Program-made: the position numbers and the translations under genes
Assembly (NCBI GenBank): GCA_021793135.1
Contig: JAJYTI010000128.1
Location: forward strand, 1-6,077
DNA from: Bacteroidota bacterium
GTDB taxonomy: Bacteria; Bacteroidota; Bacteroidia; Flavobacteriales; Flavobacteriaceae
Direction: 5' to 3'
DNA: 6,077 nucleotides
In this document: positions 1 through 6,077 of the stretch, piece by piece
Numbering within the stretch: position 1 is the stretch's first letter
Layout of the letters: each line of letters opens with the position of its first letter
Notes under the pieces: model-generated
Databases searched by the model: none
Seen by the model: only the letters and a program-made list of their open reading frames with translations
What the model was told of the DNA's origin: nothing

Positions 1-1
1 A

Positions 2-706
2 CCTAATCCGAGTTTTTTATCAGATTATAAGTTATTGACTACAAAAAGCATAGCAGAAATATTTTGGAAGGCTTTAAAAGCTTTGAATATTCATCAATTG
101 TATGCGGTTATTGGCGGAAGTCTAGGTGGTGCTATAGCCTGGGAAATGGCAGTTTTACGTCCTACTGCTATTACTCACTTAATTCCAATAGCTACGAGTA
201 TTCAAGCTTCCGATTGGTTGATTGCCAATGTCTTAGTTCAAGAGTGTTTATTGAATCAATCTGAACATCCAATTGAAAATGCCAGAATGCATGCTATGCT
301 TTTATATCGAACTCCAGAGTCTATCCAGCAGAAATTTAAAAAAACTTATAGAAAGAAGGAAGCACAATTTGAAGTAGAAAGTTGGCTGAAATATCACGGA
401 AATGCTTTAAATGAACGCTTTTCTCTTGAAGCGTATAAGCAAATGAATTATTTACTTAGGACCATAGGTGCTGATCTTTCTCAATTTGAATTGGAAGTTT
501 TTGCTAAACAATGTACGGCACATATACACTGTATTGCGATAAATTCTGATTATATGTTTACACGAACAGAACAGAAAAACACTTATCAGCAGATAAAAAA
601 ATACCATAGTACTATTGATTTTTACGAAATAGAATCCATTCATGGACATGATGCGTTTTTGATAGAGTACGAGCAACTAAACCATTTATTAAACAACATT
701 TTTTAA
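2..706 (+). CDS. metX: Homoserine O-acetyltransferase, MetX family, C-terminal part (5' end outside window)
   Basis: Cytoplasmic alpha/beta-hydrolase-fold enzyme expected to transfer an acetyl group from acetyl-CoA to L-homoserine, giving O-acetylhomoserine for methionine synthesis. The frame is open from base 2, so the gene begins upstream; 234 residues are visible of the roughly 320-380 usual for the family. The TTG at 35 is only an internal leucine codon. All three catalytic residues are present: the nucleophile Ser in GGSLGG (Ser codon 119-121), the Asp in NSDYMF (548-550) and the His in HGHDAFL (647-649). Between them lie typical MetX cap-domain phrases, YRTPES and FEVESWLKYHGNALNERF. 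The gene ends 11 bases before the homoserine dehydrogenase gene, which makes its substrate, so the two are almost certainly one operon. A preference for succinyl-CoA instead of acetyl-CoA cannot be excluded, because the missing N-terminal part is needed to judge it. Confidence 0.93.
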   Translation, partial: PNPSFLSDYKLLTTKSIAEIFWKALKALNIHQLYAVIGGSLGGAIAWEMAVLRPTAITHLIPIATSIQASDWLIANVLVQECLLNQSEHPIENARMHAMLLYRTPESIQQKFKKTYRKKEAQFEVESWLKYHGNALNERFSLEAYKQMNYLLRTIGADLSQFELEVFAKQCTAHIHCIAINSDYMFTRTEQKNTYQQIKKYHSTIDFYEIESIHGHDAFLIEYEQLNHLLNNIF

Positions 707-717
707 AAGCTACATAG

Positions 718-3120
718 ATGAAAGTATTAAAGTTTGGAGGCAAGTCACTTGCATCAGATCTTACATTTAAAAATATATTGGAAATCGTAAAATGTCGAAG
801 GGAAGAAAGCAGAATAGCTTTAGTGATTTCTGCAATAGGGGATACAACCGATACGTTAGAAAATTTTTTAAAACAAGCAAAGAACAAAGAATTATATCAA
901 GCAGATTTTGAGGCTTTTGTAAATAGAGATTATCATAAGAACATTGATATAACTTCAGAAATAACTACGCTGAGAAAGTTATATGAAGGGGTTTCTTTAT
1001 TAGAAGATTATAGTTTGAAGATTAGAGATCAAGTGTTAGCACAAGGAGAGCTTATTGCCATAAAAATATTGACTCAAGCACTCGCAAATCAAGGTATTAA
1101 TGCACAGGCTGTAGATAGTAGGCTGTTGTTTGTAACCGATAACAGATTTGGATCGGCACAAGCTGATGAATTATTATCTAAAGAAAAAACGCAATCCTTT
1201 TTCAAAAATTTAAATGGAAATATTGTTCCTATAATTTCAGGATTTATTGGCCAAACGGAACAAGGAGAAACCACAACTTTCGGAAGAAATGGAAGTAATT
1301 ATTCTGCAGCATTATTAGCCAATTTTATTGAAGCAGAAGAGTTGCAAAACTATACGCATGTAGATGGTATTTTTACCGCCAATCCAGATTGGGTGAAGTC
1401 TGCTAAGAAAATAGAAACGCTTCATTTTGATGAAGCCAATGAACTCGCCAATTTTGGTGCTTCTATTCTTCATGCTAAAACCATCCAACCACTTGTAGAG
1501 CAAAATATTCCACTTCGTATATATAATACTCTTAAACCGTTAAATGGAGGTACTTTAATTTCGGCAAATCCTACACCAGATGGAATAAAGTCATTGTCTT
1601 TAGATGAAGATGTTGCTTTGATCGAGCTAGGAGGTAGAGGATTGCTGGGAAAAGTAGGAATAGATGCTAGAGTATTTTCTACACTTTCTGCTATTGGTGT
1701 GAGTGTTGGTCTAATCTCACAAGGTACTTCAGAGCGAGGATTAGGTTTTCTAGTAGGGGCAAACGATGCAGAAAAAACAGTTGCAGCATTAAAACAAGAG
1801 TTTCAAACCGATTTTTTAACGAGAGATGTACATAAAATATCTACTCGTAATGATGTAGCAGTAATTTCGATTATAGGACAAGATTTAAAATCCTTTGATA
1901 AACCGTATGCTTCTTTGGTAAAGAATAAAATAATTCCAATTTTATTTAATAACTCTGTTTCAGGTAAAAACGTGAGTTTAGTAGTGAGGAAAGCCGATGC
2001 TAAAAAAGCATTGAATGTTATTCATGGTCAGATTTTTGGAATTTCCAAGACTATAAACTTAGCTGTCTTTGGGCATGGATTGGTAGGAGGAACACTTATA
2101 GATCAAATTATTACATCTGCTAAGTCTATTGCTGAAAAAAAGAATATTCAACTTCATGTTTTTGCTATTGGGAACTCAAAAAAAGTATGGTTTAATAGGG
2201 AAGAAATAGAAAAGAATTGGCGAACGAAGTTGAAAAAGTATGGAATAAACTATACAATATCGGATGTTATTGATTTTGCTAATACCAATCATTTGGAAAA
2301 TTTAATTGCTATTGATAATACTGCATCTTCGGAGTTTATAGAGAATTATATTCCTTTAATTAAAAATGGTTTCGATTTGGTATCGTCCAATAAAGTGGGA
2401 AATACGGTATCTTATGAATTTTATAAAAACTTACGTCAAATCTTAAAGGATAACCAAAAAGAGTACTTGTACGAAACCAATGTTGGAGCAGGATTACCAT
2501 TGATTGACACAATTAAACTTCTTCATTTATCGGGTGAGAATATAACAAAAATTAAAGGCGTGTTTTCTGGAAGTTTAAGTTATATTTTTAATACATACTC
2601 TATAGAAAACAAACCATTTAGTGAGATACTACAGGAAGCAATTCATTTGGGATATACCGAGCCTGACCCACGTGAAGATTTGTGTGGGAACGATGTAGGC
2701 AGGAAACTTTTAGTACTAGCTAGAGAATTAGATTTACAAAATGAATTTGAAGAAATTGAAATTGAAAATTTAATTCCAGAGTCTTTGCGTCAAGTAAAAG
2801 CAAAGGAATTCTTGCAAAATTTGCACCAATTAGATGAGAGTTTCCACGAAATTAAACGGAATTTATCCGCAGATGAGGTATTGCGATATGTAGGAGAGTT
2901 ATCTGGTGATTTACATAAAAGCAAAGGCATTTTAGAAACAAAGTTAGTGCGAGTGCCTATAAATTCTGCCTTAGGACAATTAAAAGGATCCGATAGTATT
3001 TTTGAAATTTATACAGAAAGTTATGGCGAAAATCCAATAATTATTCAAGGAGCAGGAGCAGGAGCGTCGGTAACTGCACGTGGTGTTTTTGGAGATGTTA
3101 TTCGATTGGCATTAAGGTAA
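718..3120 (+). CDS. thrA: Bifunctional aspartokinase / homoserine dehydrogenase (ThrA/MetL type)
   Basis: Fusion enzyme of 800 residues, the normal family length (E. coli ThrA about 820), expected in the cytoplasm. Domain order: aspartokinase about 1-290 (KFGGKS 5-10, GE 110-111, FGRNGS 188-193); two ACT regulatory domains about 300-440; nucleotide-binding part of homoserine dehydrogenase from about 445 (GHGLVGG 452-458); dehydrogenase catalytic part about 555-800. The dehydrogenase looks intact: Lys559 in SSNK, NVGAGLP 588-594, GVFSGSLSYIF 614-624, and Glu648, Asp659 and Lys663 in the GYTEPDPRED...DVGRK block. The kinase half differs from consensus at several active-site positions (Lys9, Asn194, His214, Asn222, Asp224, Ser249), and the second ACT lacks the usual QGSSE-like loop. 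ATG 718 is the natural start because MKVLKFGG matches the family N terminus. It lies 11 bases after metX with no Shine-Dalgarno sequence. The symbol follows the family; the metX linkage makes a MetL-like methionine role more likely than threonine synthesis. Confidence 0.95.
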   Translation: MKVLKFGGKSLASDLTFKNILEIVKCRREESRIALVISAIGDTTDTLENFLKQAKNKELYQADFEAFVNRDYHKNIDITSEITTLRKLYEGVSLLEDYSLKIRDQVLAQGELIAIKILTQALANQGINAQAVDSRLLFVTDNRFGSAQADELLSKEKTQSFFKNLNGNIVPIISGFIGQTEQGETTTFGRNGSNYSAALLANFIEAEELQNYTHVDGIFTANPDWVKSAKKIETLHFDEANELANFGASILHAKTIQPLVEQNIPLRIYNTLKPLNGGTLISANPTPDGIKSLSLDEDVALIELGGRGLLGKVGIDARVFSTLSAIGVSVGLISQGTSERGLGFLVGANDAEKTVAALKQEFQTDFLTRDVHKISTRNDVAVISIIGQDLKSFDKPYASLVKNKIIPILFNNSVSGKNVSLVVRKADAKKALNVIHGQIFGISKTINLAVFGHGLVGGTLIDQIITSAKSIAEKKNIQLHVFAIGNSKKVWFNREEIEKNWRTKLKKYGINYTISDVIDFANTNHLENLIAIDNTASSEFIENYIPLIKNGFDLVSSNKVGNTVSYEFYKNLRQILKDNQKEYLYETNVGAGLPLIDTIKLLHLSGENITKIKGVFSGSLSYIFNTYSIENKPFSEILQEAIHLGYTEPDPREDLCGNDVGRKLLVLARELDLQNEFEEIEIENLIPESLRQVKAKEFLQNLHQLDESFHEIKRNLSADEVLRYVGELSGDLHKSKGILETKLVRVPINSALGQLKGSDSIFEIYTESYGENPIIIQGAGAGASVTARGVFGDVIRLALR

Positions 3121-3132
3121 TAACGAGATATA

Positions 3133-3173
3133 GATTCTTTGATTTTAGATTGAATTAGTGAAAACAAAGAATT
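3133..3173 (+). other. Hairpin in the thrA 3' untranslated region
   Basis: Bases 3134-3141 pair with 3165-3172 (8 perfect pairs). After a single bulged A at 3142, bases 3143-3146 pair with 3161-3164, and a G·T pair at 3133/3173 can extend the foot. The loop is 14 bases (3147-3160). It starts 12 bases after the thrA stop and sits five bases ahead of a second, GC-richer hairpin. No T-run follows directly, so it is not a terminator alone; it may protect the transcript end or assist the next hairpin. The stem is AT-rich and could be partly chance. Confidence 0.4.
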
Positions 3174-3177
3174 AAAT

Positions 3178-3226
3178 AACCTCTATTTTATATTCCATAA
3201 AAGATTAAAGTAGAGGTTTAGTTTTT
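3178..3226 (+). terminator. Probable intrinsic terminator of the metX-thrA transcript
   Basis: Left arm 3178-3189 (AACCTCTATTTT) pairs along its full length with right arm 3207-3218 (AAAGTAGAGGTT), twelve pairs with one G·T wobble; A3190 and T3206 can add a thirteenth. The loop is 15-17 bases, longer than usual for a terminator. A short T-run follows at 3222-3226. Placement 58 bases after the thrA stop and before an unrelated gene fits a terminator on the plus strand. The modest T-run suggests termination may be incomplete. Confidence 0.7.
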
Positions 3227-3280
3227 ATGCTAATGTTTTTCTTTGATTTCGATGTATCTCTACTGATATTATTTATTCGT

Positions 3281-3298
3281 TTAACGAATATTCGTTAA
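3281..3298. promoter_or_regulatory. 18-base perfect palindrome, candidate operator of the patatin gene
   Basis: TTAACGAATATTCGTTAA is its own reverse complement over all 18 bases. The half-site core ATTCGTT also occurs once more just upstream at 3275-3281, so three copies sit in alternating orientation: 3275-3281 forward, 3283-3289 reverse, 3290-3296 forward. The site lies 44 bases before the patatin start codon, where a dimeric repressor or activator could act. The regulator is not encoded in the visible window, and no promoter match good enough to call was seen, so the operator role is inferred from symmetry and position only. Confidence 0.45.
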
Positions 3299-3306
3299 TA
3301 TTGAGT

Positions 3307-3330
3307 AGACAAAGGCTAAGGCTTTTGTTT
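3307..3330 (+). other. Small leader hairpin just upstream of the patatin start codon
   Basis: Bases 3307-3316 (AGACAAAGGC) pair with 3321-3330 (GCTTTTGTTT): ten pairs including two G·T wobbles, closed by the tetraloop TAAG (3317-3320). The hairpin ends 12 bases before the ATG at 3343, and the bases after it are A-rich. If it is transcribed it could tune initiation or act as a weak attenuator. It may be chance in AT-rich DNA. Confidence 0.3.
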
Positions 3331-3342
3331 TAAAAATTCATT

Positions 3343-4302
3343 ATGCGTAAAGTCCGAGAGTTATTTAATATTAATCCCAAAGGGAAACGTGCTTTAGTGA
3401 TTTCTGGAGGTGGAAGCAAAGGTGCTTTTGCTGGAGGAGTTGCAGAGTATTTAATAGATGTAAATAGAAATAAGTATGATTTGTTTGTTGGTACTTCTAC
3501 AGGAAGTCTATTAATTTCTCATTTGGCTCTGGATAAAGTAAGCAAAATAAAAGAGATATATACGAATATTAGTCGTAGACAAATTTTTAACCGCTATCCT
3601 TTTACTATTAAAGAAGATAAGTTTGGAGGTAAACAGGTAGGAATAAATCACTTGGAAGTAATGCGTGGTTTTTTGAAAGGTAGAAAAACCTTTGGAGAGA
3701 GTAAAAATTTAAGAAAGCTTATCTCTAAAACCTTTACTGAACAAGAATTTCATAAAATTAAAGAATCTGAAAAAGATGTGGTAGTTACGGTATCAAATTT
3801 ATCATTGAATCAAGTTGAATATAAATCTATTAAAGATTTTGAATATAAAGATTTCTGCGATTGGGTTTGGATATCGGCTAACTATGTACCATTTATGAGT
3901 TTAGTAAAGAAAGAAGGATGTGAATATGCCGATGGAGGTTTTGCAAGTGCAGTCCCTATAGAAGAGGCAATCCGTCGGGGTGCTACAGTGGTAGATGTAA
4001 TTGTGCTTGATACTGAAGTAACATATTATAATCGGCTTCCTGCAAAAAATTCATTTGCATTGATGACTGCCGTGCATGGATACATGGGGAATAGAATAAA
4101 AAATCAAAATATTCAAGTAGGTAAATTATTGGCTACAAATAAAAATGCAATTTTAAATTTTTACTATACACCTATTGTTTTGACTACTAACTCGTTAGTT
4201 TTTGATAAAAAGAAAATGCATGAATGGTGGAAAAGAGGATATAATTATGCCGAACAACAAAGCAATGCTGTTCAAAAAGAAAAAATAGAATATAACGACT
4301 AA
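3343..4302 (+). CDS. Patatin-like phospholipase, stand-alone
   Basis: Serine lipid acyl hydrolase of the patatin family, 319 residues, expected to cleave fatty acids from phospholipids or related lipids. All catalytic parts are visible: oxyanion-hole loop GGGSKG (22-27), nucleophile elbow GTSTG with Ser52 (50-54), and the dyad Asp197 in DGG (197-199), followed by the typical ASAVPIEEAIRRGA. The N terminus has no signal peptide or membrane helix, and no Omp85-type barrel is attached, so it is probably cytoplasmic or loosely membrane-associated. The C-terminal LVFDKKKMHEWWKRGY resembles the end of other bacterial patatins. ATG 3343 is preceded by an A-rich stretch, the usual flavobacterial start context, and leaves the conserved core near the N terminus as expected. 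It follows a terminator and a palindrome, so it probably has its own promoter. The substrate cannot be told from the sequence. Confidence 0.92.
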   Translation: MRKVRELFNINPKGKRALVISGGGSKGAFAGGVAEYLIDVNRNKYDLFVGTSTGSLLISHLALDKVSKIKEIYTNISRRQIFNRYPFTIKEDKFGGKQVGINHLEVMRGFLKGRKTFGESKNLRKLISKTFTEQEFHKIKESEKDVVVTVSNLSLNQVEYKSIKDFEYKDFCDWVWISANYVPFMSLVKKEGCEYADGGFASAVPIEEAIRRGATVVDVIVLDTEVTYYNRLPAKNSFALMTAVHGYMGNRIKNQNIQVGKLLATNKNAILNFYYTPIVLTTNSLVFDKKKMHEWWKRGYNYAEQQSNAVQKEKIEYND

Positions 4303-4368
4303 GACAGTTTTAATTCTATTTCATAAAGATTTGATTTACCTATGTCTAATTAATGGCTGTATAAAATC

Positions 4369-5580
4369 ATGGCTATAAAAAGACTTTGGCAAACTTACTT
4401 GAATTCCTATCGTGGATTATCTAAGGAAACTTGGATATTGGCTCTCGTTATGCTTATAAACCGAAGTGGAGCAATGGTAATTCCTTTTTTAGGAGTTTAT
4501 ATGACTTCTCAATTAGGTTTTGATTTGAAGCAAGCGGGATTGGCCTTAAGTTGCTTTGGAATAGGGTCTATTGTTGGGTCTTTTGTGGGAGGATGGATGA
4601 CTGACAAAGTAGGGCATTATCAAACGCAGGTCTTAAGTTTGTTTTTTTCTGTTCCAGTATTTTTTTTATTTCCTTTATTTAAAAGCTTTTTTACACTATG
4701 TCTTGTTATTATTGCTTTGAGTTTTATAACTGAATTACTCCGCCCTGCAAATAGTGCTTCAGTTTCTTATTATGCTAAAGCCGAAAATTTGACCAAAGCT
4801 TTTTCTTTAAATAGGATGGCAATTAACTTAGGGTGGTCAATAGGGCCTGCTATGGGTGGTATTCTGGCTGGATATTCTTACAATTTTTTGTTTTTTGTTA
4901 ATGGTACCATGGTGTTACTAGCTGGTATTGTATTTGCACTTTACTTTAAAGGAAAAGAAGGAAAAGATGTGCTGGAAAATATTAATGACAGTCCATTTGT
5001 CCAAACACTACAATCTAAAACTGCCTATCAAGATAGGAAGTTTATTTTCTTTGTTTTATTACTCACATTATATGCTACTGTATTTTATCAGTTTTTAAAT
5101 TCATTGCCTTTATTTTATAAAGATGTATATCTTTTGAGTGAAATAAATATAGGTTATTTGTTAGGATTCAGTGGTTTAATGGTTTTTAGTCTAGAGATGA
5201 TTATTGTAGATCAGGCTGAAAAACATTTAAGTATAAAGCAAAATATGATTATTGGTACTTTGCTTTGTGCTATTTCTTTTCTGTGCCTTATGTTGCCAAT
5301 AGGTATTGCTATTTTGTATATAGCAATGTTTTTTCTTTCGGTATCTGAGATTCTTGTTTTGCCTTTTTCTTCTACAATTTGTGTTACTAGATCTAGTTAT
5401 CTTAATCGAGGATCGTATATGGCATTACATTCGTTAGCATTTTCTGCTGCACACGTATTGTCTCCTTTATATAGTACTCAAGTAGCAGAAAACTACGGTT
5501 TTAATATGCTTTGGGTAATTACTGGATTTATAATGATTGTTACAGCTTATGGATTTCATAAAGTAATGCAGCGAATGTAA
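4369..5580 (+). CDS. Major facilitator superfamily transporter, 12 predicted helices
   Basis: Inner-membrane transporter of 403 residues. By eye there are twelve hydrophobic segments, near residues 20-43, 54-75, 87-107, 108-126, 147-167, 172-193, 225-247, 260-280, 291-310, 313-333, 348-369 and 377-398, with a short hydrophilic central loop (194-224). Motif A of the family lies between helices 2 and 3 (GGWMTDKVG 74-82), although the usual basic residues after the last Gly are His-Tyr. Helix 5 carries a motif-C-like LGWSIGPAMGG (154-164), common in proton-driven exporters. Charged residues sit inside or at the edge of helices: Arg32, Glu122, Arg125, Glu276 and Glu327. The ATG at 4369 puts a 19-residue cytoplasmic lead before helix 1, as usual. 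It lies 66 bases after the patatin gene with no terminator between, so co-transcription is plausible. Substrate unknown; a drug or metabolite exporter is one option, a lipid-related carrier another. Confidence 0.92.
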   Translation: MAIKRLWQTYLNSYRGLSKETWILALVMLINRSGAMVIPFLGVYMTSQLGFDLKQAGLALSCFGIGSIVGSFVGGWMTDKVGHYQTQVLSLFFSVPVFFLFPLFKSFFTLCLVIIALSFITELLRPANSASVSYYAKAENLTKAFSLNRMAINLGWSIGPAMGGILAGYSYNFLFFVNGTMVLLAGIVFALYFKGKEGKDVLENINDSPFVQTLQSKTAYQDRKFIFFVLLLTLYATVFYQFLNSLPLFYKDVYLLSEINIGYLLGFSGLMVFSLEMIIVDQAEKHLSIKQNMIIGTLLCAISFLCLMLPIGIAILYIAMFFLSVSEILVLPFSSTICVTRSSYLNRGSYMALHSLAFSAAHVLSPLYSTQVAENYGFNMLWVITGFIMIVTAYGFHKVMQRM

Positions 5581-5581
5581 A

Positions 5582-6077
5582 TTAATTACCAGCCAGATGT
5601 GGAATAAATATAGTGAAGGTGCTTCCTTGATGTGGTGTTGTTGCTACTTTTAATTTTCCTTTATGTTGTAATAATATTTTTTGTGTCAATGGTAGTCCAA
5701 TGCCATATCCACTATAATCTGCTTGACTCTTACCTCTATAAAAAGGAGTGAAGATATGTTGTAACTCTTCTTCGGTAATTCCAATTCCGTTGTCAGTAAA
5801 GGATACTTTCACCATTTTTTTATTATATCCAATTTGTATAGAGCATTGGTGGTTATTTGAAAATTTACAAGCATTTTCAATTAAGTTTTTACAGGCAACT
5901 TTAAGAAGATAGGGGTTGCCCATAACTGTCATATAATTTTCGTCAGTACTATCTGTAGCAAATTCCATTTGTACAGTACATGGAGCGGTACCCATTTGTA
6001 TCTCTTGATAGGCTTCTAATAAAATTTCGTCTATGCGTAAAGAGGTATATCCTATTTCTTGTGGCTCATAAATCGGA
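5582..6077 (-). CDS. Sensor histidine kinase, C-terminal ATPase domain (5' end outside window)
   Basis: The minus-strand frame is open to the right edge, so the gene starts outside the window; the ATG at 5993-5995 is internal. The visible 164 residues are the end of the dimerisation/phosphotransfer linker (SLRIDEILLEAYQEIQ) and a full HATPase_c domain. The N box is KNLIENACKFS, the G1 box DNGIGI (5777-5794), the F box FTPFYRG, and the G2 box GYGIGLPLTQKIL; the protein ends soon after GSTFTIFIP with no attached receiver domain. These are the ATP-binding parts of a membrane or soluble kinase that phosphorylates its own His and then a response regulator. The phosphoacceptor His, any sensor domain and the partner regulator are not in the window, so the signal is unknown. 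It is convergent with the transporter gene, one base between stop codons, and so belongs to another transcription unit. Confidence 0.93.
   Translation of the reverse strand, partial: PIYEPQEIGYTSLRIDEILLEAYQEIQMGTAPCTVQMEFATDSTDENYMTVMGNPYLLKVACKNLIENACKFSNNHQCSIQIGYNKKMVKVSFTDNGIGITEEELQHIFTPFYRGKSQADYSGYGIGLPLTQKILLQHKGKLKVATTPHQGSTFTIFIPHLAGN

Noticed and set aside
735..741. GGAGG-like stretch just after the thrA start, read as a Shine-Dalgarno site for a later start
   Set aside because: It encodes the Gly-Gly of the KFGGKS kinase motif, and the conserved N terminus MKVLKFGG requires the ATG at 718.
452..887. Antisense reading frames opposite the end of metX and the start of thrA
   Set aside because: The plus-strand frames encode clear conserved enzymes with intact motifs; the antisense products resemble nothing and have no start context of their own.
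3227..3298. 23-codon reading frame, Phe-rich at its start, that could be a leader peptide before the leader hairpin
   Set aside because: It starts right after the terminator T-run and ends on the palindrome, so its sequence is set by those elements. The downstream gene is not amino-acid biosynthesis, and short hydrophobic frames are common in AT-rich DNA.
3343..4302. Patatin as the effector of a CBASS-type anti-phage system (CapV-like)
   Set aside because: No cyclic-nucleotide synthase, ubiquitin-like helper or HORMA gene lies next to it; its neighbours are amino-acid biosynthesis, a transporter and a histidine kinase. A lone patatin does not support a defence call.
5540..5571. Imperfect stem near the end of the transporter gene as a terminator for the kinase gene
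   Set aside because: The stem is only two short AT-rich blocks with an unequal internal loop, and no T-run follows it on the minus strand.

Overview
The window is AT-rich and reads as ordinary chromosome from a member of the Bacteroidota, most likely a marine or soil flavobacterium. This is judged from four things: the AT-rich codon choice, start codons preceded by A-rich stretches with no Shine-Dalgarno sequence, the metX-thrA pairing, and the wording of the ThrA and MFS proteins. No phage, insertion sequence, CRISPR array or RNA gene is visible.

Layout, left to right. (1) The 3' part of a homoserine O-acetyltransferase gene (metX) runs off the left edge and ends at 706. (2) Eleven bases later comes a complete bifunctional aspartokinase/homoserine dehydrogenase gene (thrA-type, 718-3120). 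(3) A 222-base spacer (3121-3342) holds two tandem hairpins that close the metX-thrA unit. It then holds an 18-base perfect palindrome and a small hairpin in front of the next gene. (4) A stand-alone patatin-like phospholipase gene follows (3343-4302), and after 66 bases a 12-helix major facilitator transporter gene (4369-5580). (5) On the minus strand, meeting the transporter tail to tail with one base between stop codons, is the C-terminal ATPase part of a sensor histidine kinase (5582 to the right edge).

How they work together: the dehydrogenase half of the ThrA-type protein makes homoserine, and MetX acetylates it toward methionine, so the first two genes form a short pathway unit. No threonine (thrB, thrC) or lysine genes follow. 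The phospholipase and transporter may be co-transcribed because no terminator separates them, but no shared pathway can be proved from the sequence.

The most interesting signal is in the ThrA-type protein. Its dehydrogenase half keeps every catalytic residue I can check. Its aspartokinase half departs from the usual consensus at several nucleotide- and substrate-site positions, and its second ACT domain has lost the usual effector-loop motif. This suggests a methionine-branch homoserine enzyme whose kinase activity and feedback control should not be assumed. I did not find a convincing new multi-gene system.
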